In this document: in pieces, positions 7,514 to 12,896 of the stretch | Layout: each line of letters starts with the position of its first letter | How positions within the stretch are numbered: position 1 is the first letter of the stretch | Source: Patescibacteria group bacterium | GTDB lineage: Bacteria; Patescibacteriota; Minisyncoccia; Phycocordibacterales; UBA5272 | Length of the DNA stretch: 26,436 bases | NCBI GenBank assembly: GCA_030916975.1 | Contig: JAUPVO010000055.1 | Location: 1 to 26,436, forward strand | Direction: 5' to 3' | Notes under the pieces: model-generated | Seen by the model: only the letters and a program-made list of their open reading frames with translations | What the model was told of the DNA's origin: nothing | The model's database searches: none | Made by a program: the position numbers and the translations under genes

Positions 7514-7594
7514 ACAAGCAAGATCTGGGGCTTCGCCCAGCACCGCGCTAATCTGATGAAGATGGCGACGGTGTATCAAGAAGATCTTGCTTAC
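7514..7594 (+). ncRNA. unassigned three-way-junction RNA upstream of tRNA-Leu
   Basis: A compact fold between a promoter and tRNA-Leu. The closing helix is 11 perfect bp (AAGCAAGATCT 7516-7526 with AGATCTTGCTT 7582-7592). Inside are a G/C hairpin (7527-7530 with 7536-7538, loop CTTC/CTTCG) and an arm closed by CACCG/CGGTG (7541-7545 with 7569-7573), continued by CGC/GCG around a bulged A and ATC/GAT. A seven-nt strand (7574-7580) joins the arm to the closing helix. It does not match tRNA, SRP RNA, 6S or tmRNA motifs that I can recognise. CTGATGA is present (7553-7559), but the GAAA of a hammerhead core is not. It could be a stable leader removed by RNase P, or an independent small RNA. Confidence 0.55.
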
Positions 7595-7599
7595 TTTAT

Positions 7600-7684
7600 G
7601 CCCAGGTGGTGAAATTGGTAGACACGCTTGCCTTAGGAGCATGTGGAGCAATCCGTGAAGGTTCAAGTCCTTTCCTGGGCACCA
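7600..7684 (+). tRNA. tRNA-Leu (anticodon UAG)
   Basis: 85-nt class II tRNA with long variable arm. Acceptor GCCCAGG pairs with CCTGGGC; T arm has GGTTCAAGTCC; anticodon TAG at 7634-7636 in loop CTTAGGA; the anticodon stem has one T-T mismatch. CCA is encoded (7682-7684), unlike the other three tRNAs here. It reads CUA and probably other CUN codons. Confidence 0.93.
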
Positions 7685-7709
7685 AATAGGATTTTAATAA
7701 ATAATAGAA

Positions 7710-7747
7710 AAAAGTGGATTGTGATCTAATGGTCGCGATCCACTTTT
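7710..7747 (+). terminator. bidirectional terminator between tRNA-Leu and the 7786-8070 gene
   Basis: Ten-bp stem AAAAGTGGAT (7710-7719) and ATCCACTTTT (7738-7747). On the minus strand the stem is followed by more T, so it can serve the convergent gene as well. Confidence 0.75.
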
Positions 7748-7785
7748 GTTAGAACTTTAACCTTCAAAAAAGCAGAAGTCTTTGT

Positions 7786-8070
7786 TTAGAATATGTTCAT
7801 ATCTTGTCTGATATTTACTAGTGAAAGGAAGTATCGGACTTTCTCGAAAAGGGCTTGGTGTCGCTGCATATAAGTCTTATCTTTGTGTGCTCGTGCATCC
7901 AATTTTGCAGCTACGGTGTTGACTTTTCTGATGATTTCATTTTCCCACCATATAGCTTTTACGACATTTAAGTCTGCTTTTTTTCCGAACAGTCTTAGTA
8001 ATAAATAGGATGTAATCCCGATCGATGTCAGAGATATTCTCAGAGTGTTGAGTAGAATATTTTTCAGCAT
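7786..8070 (-). CDS. small membrane-anchored hypothetical protein
   Basis: 94 aa from ATG 8070, not recognised. One hydrophobic helix near the N-terminus (TLRISLTSIGITSYLLLRLFG) is followed by a basic amphipathic helical region (KAIWWENEIIRKVNTVAAKL). The frame extends to a TTG at 8154, but that segment overlaps a promoter-like TTGCCA, 17 bp, TAAACT, and its composition looks like a leader (AAACTGCTC is shared with the leader of the 8530-8862 gene). A purine-rich AAGAAAGAAG lies just before ATG 8070. First gene of the accessory region. Confidence 0.5.
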   Translation of the reverse strand: MLKNILLNTLRISLTSIGITSYLLLRLFGKKADLNVVKAIWWENEIIRKVNTVAAKLDARAHKDKTYMQRHQALFEKVRYFLSLVNIRQDMNIF

Positions 8071-8195
8071 AGGCTTCTTTCTTGGGTAAAAGTTGAATGA
8101 GCAGTTTCTTTTTCGGACATTAAAAAGTTTAACATTACTTACTCTATCTGGCAAGTACTTTTTAATATATTATTTCCTCGGATGTTTATGTTCTC

Positions 8196-8345
8196 ATGGC
8201 AGACGGAACAGAAAATAGAAAAATAGATACAAGATTAAAAGAAGGAGTGATATTCAGTCATAGCTGGCTTGCAAGAGTCAAACGCATTTTGCTTGGACAT
8301 TCTGATAAAGGAACCATGGCAATTGAAATCGTTCCAGTTGAATAG
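8196..8345 (+). CDS. 49-aa hypothetical protein
   Basis: Short ORF divergent from the 7786-8070 gene, MADGTENRKIDTRLKEGVIF at the N-terminus and IEIVPVE at the C-terminus, with a mid-protein SWLARVKRILLG helix. No SD. A TATATT-like box lies ~20 bp upstream, as for other short-leader genes here. It ends before the terminator at 8406-8434. No family recognised; plausible but unproven. Confidence 0.35.
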   Translation: MADGTENRKIDTRLKEGVIFSHSWLARVKRILLGHSDKGTMAIEIVPVE

Positions 8346-8405
8346 TTTCTTGGTCTGAGTCCAAATTAGTTTAGTTTACAACTCTTAATAAAACCTCACA
8401 AAAGA

Positions 8406-8434
8406 AAAAGCCCCACCGAAGCGGAGGGGCTTTT
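8406..8434 (-). terminator. terminator of the 8530-8862 cassette
   Basis: AAAAGCCCC (8406-8414) and GGGGCTTTT (8426-8434) with inner CCG/CGG pairs. On the minus strand it is followed by a T-rich tail ending TTTTGTGAGG, shared with the other cassette terminators. Confidence 0.85.
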
Positions 8435-8529
8435 GGGTTGGGTTGTTGCCTTCTTCAGGCAGTAGCAACTTCGGCGAATGCAAGTGACACGAATAGTGGT
8501 CACCGTGAGCACAAGATGTCATCATTACT

Positions 8530-8862
8530 TCAGAATGGCCCCAGTTCCCATCTTTTAATTTCCTTTATTTGTGCTATGCGGTAATTGATGTCGCCGAGGA
8601 TCATCTTATTATTCTGTTCGGTGAATGCCGTGAAGTCAACCAAGTTCCAACACTTGTTGACGATCGATCTCCACGCTGTAACGAGCTGATTTTTACGCAG
8701 AGTTATGCCAGTCTTGTTGATGATCCAGGCCAAGATCTCCGCTGCTGAGTGGCGATGAACGGGTATCTCCCAATCATCTCCATTGAAGCCCGCTTCGATG
8801 GAGAAGTCGACAATATGACGCTGGAGGCTTTTTTTGAACTGACGAAAGTTTGATGCACGCAT
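8530..8862 (-). CDS. cassette protein, AEILAWI/KNQLV family (copy 1)
   Basis: 110 aa, function unknown. Start ATG 8862 has AGGAG ten bases upstream and a consensus promoter ~80 bp upstream. Residues ~40-70 (AAEILAWIINKTGITLRKNQ, then LVTAWRSI) match the protein encoded at 11049-11315, so the two are paralogs. The pattern looks helical and soluble, with no transmembrane segment or Cys pair. The gene is richer in G+C than the core genes, stops with TGA, and has its own terminator, which marks a self-contained unit. A DNA- or protein-binding role is possible but not shown by any motif. Confidence 0.75.
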   Translation of the reverse strand: MRASNFRQFKKSLQRHIVDFSIEAGFNGDDWEIPVHRHSAAEILAWIINKTGITLRKNQLVTAWRSIVNKCWNLVDFTAFTEQNNKMILGDINYRIAQIKEIKRWELGPF

Positions 8863-8906
8863 CTCTGTACTCTCCTAGAAAAGAGCAGTTTTCATTGACC
8901 GTCTAG

Positions 8907-8965
8907 CCAAGAAAACTTGACTCGGTTTATGATTTTTAAAATCTACCATACTGATATTATTTTGT
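8907..8965 (-). repeat. promoter-leader repeat, copy 1
   Basis: 59 bp matching 11357-11415 with 6 mismatches. It spans the -10 region and early leader of the two paralogous genes and contains a small inverted repeat CAAG-AAAA-CTTG. Similarity continues, more loosely, to the SD. Confidence 0.85.
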
Positions 8966-8968
8966 CAA
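8940..8968 (-). promoter_or_regulatory. sigma70-type promoter of the 8530-8862 gene
   Basis: TTGACA (8963-8968), 17 bp, TAGATT (8940-8945) on the minus strand. The leader is about 70 nt. Confidence 0.8.
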
Positions 8969-9088
8969 GCAGTTTTCGCCTGAATTTACTTGCTCTTTTC
9001 TGTTCTTTCTATTGTTATTACTTTGTATTATCAGATAACCTCACAAAAGAAAAAACCCGCCGGAACGAGTTTTCTCGTAGGGCGGGTT
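8963..9088. repeat. 126-bp cassette-junction repeat, copy 1
   Basis: Identical to 10862-10987 except for one base (9082 G versus 10981 A). It runs from the minus-strand terminator of one cassette to the -35 box of the next. Confidence 0.95.
9050..9088 (-). terminator. terminator of the 9110-9511 cassette
   Basis: Minus strand: AACCCGCC/GGCGGGTT (9081-9088 with 9054-9061) plus inner ACGAG/CTCGT, followed by TTTTTTCTTTTG. Confidence 0.85.
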
Positions 9089-9109
9089 GTCGGACAGAAA
9101 GCGTGGGGT

Positions 9110-9511
9110 TTACACCGCGGCAACTTCTTTCATCAGATGGTCCACAACTTGTTCGGCAACCTGAGCCGAATTGTTCCAGCAATATGTTTTTGCAGGCACT
9201 TTGAGCAGGAGACTGCATATATGCTCCTCATTGCTGACAATTTGGTCCACATACTGAACCAATTGTGGCTTGCGAGCCTTTTCATCTTCTTTGACCCAAG
9301 CAACTACGGCGGAGATGTTGTCTTCCTTCCGAGAAAGGAGGTACCTCGCAACGTGCTCGGCAGTCAAGGAGCTGATGAAGAGGTCAGAAAATTTGACCTG
9401 GCCTTCAATTCCTTCGACGGTTGCATATTCACCATCAACCGAAAGAACCTCTCTCGGTTTATGAGAGGGGGCATTAACCATCTCAACTTCATCACCAACT
9501 TTGATAATCAT
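9110..9511 (-). CDS. cassette protein with N-terminal small beta-barrel-like domain
   Basis: 133 aa, not assigned. The first ~50 residues (IKVGDEVEMVNAPSHK..., YATVEGIEGQVKFSDLF) look like an SH3/KOW-type or DUF2158-like small barrel; the remainder is helical (AEHVARYLLSRKE, LVQYVDQIVSNEEHI, AEQVVDHLMKEV). Start ATG 9511 has a textbook AGGAGG four bases upstream. A longer plus-strand frame overlaps it, but promoter, SD and terminator all favour this strand. G+C is higher than in core genes. No partner can be inferred beyond cassette neighbours. Confidence 0.75.
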   Translation of the reverse strand: MIIKVGDEVEMVNAPSHKPREVLSVDGEYATVEGIEGQVKFSDLFISSLTAEHVARYLLSRKEDNISAVVAWVKEDEKARKPQLVQYVDQIVSNEEHICSLLLKVPAKTYCWNNSAQVAEQVVDHLMKEVAAV

Positions 9512-9555
9512 TTTGCCCTCCTGAGGCGTGAGTGAATGAGCGATAACTGGCTCCT

Positions 9556-9586
9556 ATATTATTGCATATTTTACTCAATCTGTCAA
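9556..9586 (-). promoter_or_regulatory. promoter of the 9110-9511 gene
   Basis: TTGACA (9581-9586) and TAATAT (9556-9561) on the minus strand; the spacer is 19 bp, or 18 bp to ATAATA. Leader ~40 nt with AGGAGG. Confidence 0.6.
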
Positions 9587-9615
9587 GGTCTGTAAGGTAT
9601 TATAAAACAAGGCTT

Positions 9616-10086
9616 TTACACCATACCAGTGGCATAGTTTATTTTTGCAACCGTATGCGCTCTTTGTTCTTTTGGGTATGCACTCTGATACCTCCACCCT
9701 TCAACATACTGAAACCACAGTCTAACCTCCTCTGCATTGCCTGTTTTTATGGCTTTCCTATAGAGAGCAAACAAAACATTCTTAGTGGGTCTTTTAGCAG
9801 GTTCTAGTGTATCTTTGATTAAATCTTCACGGTCTATGAGTTTATTCCAGTTAGTAAGGGTAGACTTCTCAGTCTTGTACGTTTTAGCAAACTCTGTTTG
9901 ATTTTGTATGGAAAATATCTTGCTAAGGTCTGAATTGGTAGACCCCATTTTTTGTATGACCTCTTTAGCCTTTGTGTACCCCATAAACCCTTGTACTGAA
10001 CGCCAAAGTAGGTAAATATCTCAAAATACTCCTTGCTTGTAGGGTTTACGTGTATTTTTGGTATTTGTAGGTATTGTTCTTGTCAT
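9616..10086 (-). pseudogene. phage small-terminase-like (phBC6A51-type HTH) gene with two frameshifts
   Basis: The intact frame from ATG 9984 gives 122 aa with NQTEFAKTYKTEKSTLTNWN (helix-turn-helix) and LYRKAIKTGNAEEVRLWFQY followed by VEGW, as in phBC6A51/HTH_Tnp_1_2-type small terminase proteins. Upstream the +1 frame encodes HVNPTSKEYFEIFTYFGVQY then KGLW, which continues naturally into GYTKAKEV if one G is restored to the GGGG run at 9979-9982. Removing one A from the run at 10055-10059 joins that segment to an ATG at 10086 (MTRTIPTNTK). The read frame between has a TGA. So the ancestral protein was probably ~155 aa. These are either real decay or homopolymer sequencing errors. The family helps start phage DNA packaging; no large terminase is present. 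Confidence 0.6.
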
Positions 10087-10132
10087 ACTTAGATACAATA
10101 AGTTCAATACATTTAACCTTATTGTAGAGAGA

Positions 10133-10258
10133 CTACTTCTTGTTAGCCAAAGTAACAATATCACCATTATTAGCAACAACTTGTTGCACAGGTGGTGCTA
10201 CCGGAACCTTCGGTAATGCCTCTATTACATCTGTAAAATTGTCTTTTTTAATATATAC
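10133..10258 (-). pseudogene. C-terminal fragment of an unidentified gene
   Basis: An open minus frame bounded upstream by TAA with no usable start. It encodes DNFTDVIEALPKVPVAPPVQ, then QVVANNGDIVTLANKK and TAG (10133-10135). The Pro/Val-rich linker and clean C-terminus look like real protein. It lies just upstream of the terminase-like remnant and probably belonged to the same phage-like module. Confidence 0.4.
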
Positions 10259-10268
10259 TTACAGTGTA

Positions 10269-10430
10269 TCAAAAACGCACCACTAAGTCCGCCTTCTTTC
10301 TATCAACCTTTATAAACTCAGCCATTATGTTGTTCCACTCTATGAACTTTCCTACGTTATCAGTTACTACATTAAAAAGTTCAAGGGCAGTGTAACAGCG
10401 GGCACCAAATAAGGATAACTTTACAAAATA
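10269..10430 (-). pseudogene. C-terminal fragment of a gene truncated by the neighbouring cassette
   Basis: An open minus frame runs out of the terminator at 10431-10466 and ends in TGA at 10269-10271. It encodes LFGARCYTALELFNVVTDNV, then GKFIEWNNIMAEFIKVDRKK. No start codon context exists, so the 5' part seems to have been replaced by the cassette ending at 10431. It contains the 12-bp copy of the tRNA-Leu 3' end (10400-10411). Family unknown. Confidence 0.4.
10400..10411 (+). repeat. 12-bp copy of tRNA-Leu 3' end (possible attachment-site remnant)
   Basis: GGGCACCAAATA is identical to 7677-7688, the last bases of tRNA-Leu with CCA and the next five bases. After one extra A the match continues as GGAT. 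Both copies lie on the plus strand, 2.7 kb apart. Confidence 0.4.
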
Positions 10431-10466
10431 AAAACCCCACCGAAGCAGGGCTTTCTGTGGGGGGTT
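10431..10466 (-). terminator. terminator of the membrane-protein cassette
   Basis: Minus strand: AACCCCCCAC...GTGGGGTT stem (10457-10466 with 10433-10440), then TTTATTTTG. CCCCACCGAAGC is shared with the 8406-8434 terminator. Confidence 0.75.
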
Positions 10467-10472
10467 GTGAGT

Positions 10473-10790
10473 TTACCTGAAGATCGTTGCTGCCCAGGTG
10501 AGCGCCATCAAGATGATCCATAGGATCATTGATAGCCGTACACGCCAGTCGCCATTGTGGCACACCGATATGAAAACCGAGATGTTGACCACGACCATCA
10601 TTGGCCAAGTGAGCGTACGCAACGCATCGATATTGGGAGCTGTCCAAGCTTCCCAAACCGTTGGAAGGAAGGTCACTGGTCCAACCAGAGACAAAGCAAG
10701 AAACAGTTGACCTGTCTTGGTTTGAATAAATATGTTTGTTCTCTTTGCTACACGTGCAGCAAAACGGTCCATCATCTGTTGAATGAGCAC
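10473..10790 (-). CDS. small three-helix membrane protein, PQ-loop/SemiSWEET-like
   Basis: 105 aa from GTG 10790, chosen for the AGGAG seven bases upstream; a longer frame from ATG 10832 would start at the predicted transcription start and be leaderless. Three hydrophobic helices (LFLALSLVGPVTFLPTVW, LTWPMMVVVNISVFISV, LSMILWIILMALTWAATIF) follow a basic N-terminus. The arrangement FLPxVWxxW...W...GDW resembles SemiSWEET/PQ-loop sugar transporters, but the key PQ pair is PT (Pro43-Thr44), so transport is uncertain. It is a self-contained cassette with a consensus promoter, SD and terminator, G+C-rich. Confidence 0.7.
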   Translation of the reverse strand: MLIQQMMDRFAARVAKRTNIFIQTKTGQLFLALSLVGPVTFLPTVWEAWTAPNIDALRTLTWPMMVVVNISVFISVCHNGDWRVRLSMILWIILMALTWAATIFR

Positions 10791-10838
10791 GGCAGTTCTC
10801 CTATGTGAATGATCAGATGCTTTTCCAAGCATTCATGC

Positions 10839-10867
10839 ATTATATCATTATTTATAATCTCTGTCAA
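10839..10867 (-). promoter_or_regulatory. consensus promoter of the 10473-10790 gene
   Basis: TTGACA (10862-10867), 17 bp, TATAAT (10839-10844) on the minus strand. Its -35 is the edge of the 126-bp repeat. Confidence 0.85.
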
Positions 10868-10987
10868 GCAGTTTTCGCCTGAATTTACTTGCTCTTTTCT
10901 GTTCTTTCTATTGTTATTACTTTGTATTATCAGATAACCTCACAAAAGAAAAAACCCGCCGGAACGAGTTTTCTCGTAGGACGGGTT
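10862..10987. repeat. 126-bp cassette-junction repeat, copy 2
   Basis: Partner of 8963-9088, offset 1899 bp, one mismatch. The downstream halves diverge immediately after the TTGACA. Confidence 0.95.
10949..10987 (-). terminator. terminator of the 11049-11315 cassette
   Basis: Same hairpin as 9050-9088; the base change at 10981 breaks one G-C pair of the outer stem. Confidence 0.8.
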
Positions 10988-11048
10988 ATGCGGGGAGTGG
11001 TGTGTTTTTGCGAATGCGTTTGACACGAAATAGAGCTACTCACCACTC

Positions 11049-11315
11049 TTACAACCTTTCTAGGCAGGAAGCAACATCTAGACGGATTTCTCTACTACTT
11101 GTTGAGACGTCGGCAGATCGGAGTTCTGCGGCTATGAACCTCCAGGCTTGTACAAGCTGATTTTTTCCTAACTTGACATCTCTGCGATTTAGGATCCAGG
11201 CTAGTATTTCTGCTGGTGTAGGTTCATGATATCTGGTATTTTTAGTAAGTAAGAAAAAGTTACTAATATCTGCTGGGAGTTCTTGCAGGAACTGATTGAA
11301 ATCTATCGGGTGCAT
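11049..11315 (-). CDS. cassette protein, AEILAWI/KNQLV family (copy 2)
   Basis: 88 aa. PAEILAWILNRRDVKLGKNQ followed by LVQAWRFI matches the protein of 8530-8862 closely in this block, while both ends differ. Start ATG 11315 has AAGGAG 5 bases upstream. The flanks are also homologous to copy 1: promoter-leader (11357-11415), the leader up to the SD, and a GCGAATGC..TGACACGAA stretch between stop and terminator. So an entire transcription unit was duplicated and then diverged. Function unknown; predicted soluble and helical. Confidence 0.75.
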   Translation of the reverse strand: MHPIDFNQFLQELPADISNFFLLTKNTRYHEPTPAEILAWILNRRDVKLGKNQLVQAWRFIAAELRSADVSTSSREIRLDVASCLERL

Positions 11316-11356
11316 TTTAGCTCCTTCAAAAGATCAAGTGTCATTGAACATAATGT

Positions 11357-11415
11357 CCAAGAAAACTTGAACAGGTTTATGATTTTTAAAATATATCATA
11401 CTGGTATTATTTTGT
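11357..11415 (-). repeat. promoter-leader repeat, copy 2
   Basis: Partner of 8907-8965 (offset 2450). The match ends inside the -35 box. Confidence 0.85.
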
Positions 11416-11418
11416 AAA
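11390..11418 (-). promoter_or_regulatory. promoter of the 11049-11315 gene
   Basis: TTTACA (11413-11418), 17 bp, TATATT (11390-11395) on the minus strand. The rest of 11419-11552 is AT-rich with no gene seen. Confidence 0.7.
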
Positions 11419-11552
11419 TAGCTTACTTTTTTTAATTATCCCTTATTTCTATGTATCTATTTTGTAAGAAATTCTCAATCTATTAATTCTACTTTTGCTA
11501 TGTTTTATGTATGCCTTACATAATTATTAGATAGAAATCAGATTATTTCCAT

Positions 11553-12416
11553 TCAGACCATTTCAATTTTGTTTTGAATAAGGGATTCATCGTAAATCAC
11601 GCGAGCAATATTTTCCCACAAAAGCACTTCTTTAATTTTATCATTTGTATTTTTCTTATAATAAGAACGAAATAATTTATTGTATCTATAAACTATTCCA
11701 CTGCGAGCCGACTTGCAGAATAGAGACTCTTTTTCAGTTATTTTAATCTTGTAATCTATTTTTTCTGTGCTTGATATGGAACCACGTAATTGTGTTCCTG
11801 TAATTCTAAGATTTATTTTGATTGGAAAGCTGTATGTATTTTTAACTTTTAAATCAATAAGATTGAAGAATACAGTTGCACCGCTAGCGAATGGAATTGT
11901 TCGTCCTGAATCGGGAAAAACATCACGTGAATGATGTTTCCTTTCATGAAAATCGCACTCTGTACAAGCAAACATGTATGCAAGAAGATTAGAGAGTTGA
12001 CATAATCCACCACCATAATCTTCTAAAAGCTTTCCGTCAGAAAGAACTAATCCTTTTTTAAACCCTCTTCGTTCATTTGAACGCCCAACATATTTCCAAA
12101 ATGAAAAAACTTTATCAGGCTCTATAATAAGTCCATCTAATTTTTCAATTGCGATTTTTATATTGTGGATCTTGCCTTCATCTAATTCTCTTTTATTGTA
12201 TTTTCTATATAGCGGGGAAGAGTGTTCTGTTATATTATACAGTTTAGAACTATTTATTTCTTTTTTAAGCTTGTATTTGGGCAAAGACGTCTCTAATTTT
12301 ATTAAGAACCTTTTGATTTCTAATACTGGAGTAAGTAAAAATGGGAACTGCTTTGTGACAGCTTTTCTTCTGCTTGATTCTATTTTTAATATTTTGTCGG
12401 CGAGGCCAGTGTTCAT
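11553..12416 (-). CDS. VanW family protein
   Basis: 287 aa. The VanW core is clear: PDKVFSFWKYVGRSNERRGF, LLEDYGGGLCQLSNLLAYMF, then HHSRDVFPDSGRTIPFASGA and a FFNLIDLKVKNTY strand region. VanW-domain proteins occur with vanB-type glycopeptide resistance and in many bacteria without it. They are linked to the cell envelope, but their activity is unknown, and nothing here indicates resistance. The N-terminal ~90 residues are basic, without a clear signal peptide. AT-rich like the core genes, no SD, TGA stop. It follows the terminator of the 12496-12741 gene, with a TATAAT ~50 bp upstream of its ATG. Confidence 0.9.
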   Translation of the reverse strand: MNTGLADKILKIESSRRKAVTKQFPFLLTPVLEIKRFLIKLETSLPKYKLKKEINSSKLYNITEHSSPLYRKYNKRELDEGKIHNIKIAIEKLDGLIIEPDKVFSFWKYVGRSNERRGFKKGLVLSDGKLLEDYGGGLCQLSNLLAYMFACTECDFHERKHHSRDVFPDSGRTIPFASGATVFFNLIDLKVKNTYSFPIKINLRITGTQLRGSISSTEKIDYKIKITEKESLFCKSARSGIVYRYNKLFRSYYKKNTNDKIKEVLLWENIARVIYDESLIQNKIEMV

Positions 12417-12476
12417 GTTATTCTTTTTAGAGTATTTTAATATTTTTTATATTTAATCTATTTTATTATAAAATAA

Positions 12477-12497
12477 AAGGCACCATTTGGGAGCCTT
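12477..12497 (-). terminator. terminator of the repeat-protein gene
   Basis: AAGGC/GCCTT stem with an inner CC/GG; on the minus strand followed by TTATTTTATAAT. The stem overlaps the stop codon. Confidence 0.6.
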
Positions 12498-12741
12498 AAA
12501 AGATTAGTTGTGTGATTGCTAGTAATATTAGCATTACTATACCTAAAAGCAGATACAAAAGTATAAACAAAATTATATACAAAGGATTAGTGATAATTCT
12601 TATTATTTTAAAGATAAATTGCAACCATCCTTTAAGCAGATACAAAAGTATAAACAAAATTATGTGCAAAGGATTAGTGATAATTCTTATTATTTTAAAG
12701 ATAAATTGCAACCATCCTTTGGGGTGCGTATCTTTTTTCAA
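12496..12741 (-). CDS. small hydrophobic protein with internal tandem duplication
   Basis: 81 aa from TTG 12741, supported by AAGGAG six bases upstream. It is almost entirely hydrophobic: two copies of a 29-aa unit (KGWLQFIFKIIRIITNPL then (H/Y)IILFILLYLL), followed by a last helix (GIVMLILLAITQLIF). It would make about three to five membrane helices. The two units differ by a single residue (His/Tyr), from a recent 87-bp duplication. No family recognised; a small membrane peptide or toxin-like protein is possible but unproven. Confidence 0.55.
   Translation of the reverse strand: MKKDTHPKGWLQFIFKIIRIITNPLHIILFILLYLLKGWLQFIFKIIRIITNPLYIILFILLYLLLGIVMLILLAITQLIF
12547..12633. repeat. 87-bp tandem repeat, unit 1
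   Basis: Directly adjacent to unit 2 (12634-12720); two substitutions between them (ATATAC versus ATGTGC). In frame, 29 codons. Confidence 0.95.
12634..12720. repeat. 87-bp tandem repeat, unit 2
   Basis: Second unit of the in-frame tandem duplication. Confidence 0.95.
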
Positions 12742-12859
12742 AAGAGACTCCTTAATATAGTTTAGGTTATTTTATCATAAAAAGTATTTTTTTTAAACTA
12801 TTATTTTATTAAATAATAACTTTTTTGATAGTCAAGATTATCTTTTTTGATTTTAGGGC

Positions 12860-12865
12860 TATAAT
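12860..12865 (+). promoter_or_regulatory. -10 box of the oxidase gene
   Basis: TATAAT with weak -35; leader ~25 nt to ATG 12897. Confidence 0.5.
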
Positions 12866-12874
12866 ATAGTCATA

Positions 12875-12889
12875 TTAGTTTAGAACTAA
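12875..12889 (+). promoter_or_regulatory. candidate operator in the oxidase leader
   Basis: Perfect inverted repeat TTAGTT-TAG-AACTAA just downstream of the predicted transcription start and 7 bp before the ATG. Possible repressor site; AT-rich chance match not excluded. Confidence 0.3.
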
Positions 12890-12896
12890 ATATTAT

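Noticed and set aside
7553..7559. CTGATGA as a hammerhead ribozyme core in the RNA before tRNA-Leu
   Set aside because: The required GAAA after stem II and a cleavage-site strand are missing, and the surrounding helices do not form the hammerhead junction.
8990..9535. Plus-strand 181-aa frame over the 9110-9511 gene
   Set aside because: It has no SD or promoter, runs through a terminator hairpin, and the minus strand has AGGAGG, a promoter and a terminator for the same region.
10021..10024. In-frame TGA read as glycine (Gracilibacteria/Absconditabacteria code)
   Set aside because: dnaK, clpB, secY, tsaD and recR have no in-frame TGA, and TGA serves as a stop at 5825, 8530 and 11553. The TGA here is explained by frameshifts.
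10381..10656. 91-aa minus-strand frame overlapping the 10473-10790 gene
   Set aside because: It shadows the membrane-protein gene in another frame and crosses its terminator, with no SD.
8394..11418. CRISPR array or integron attC sites
   Set aside because: The repeats are only two copies, over 100 bp, contain promoters and terminators, and lack regular spacers or attC core motifs; no cas or integrase gene is present.
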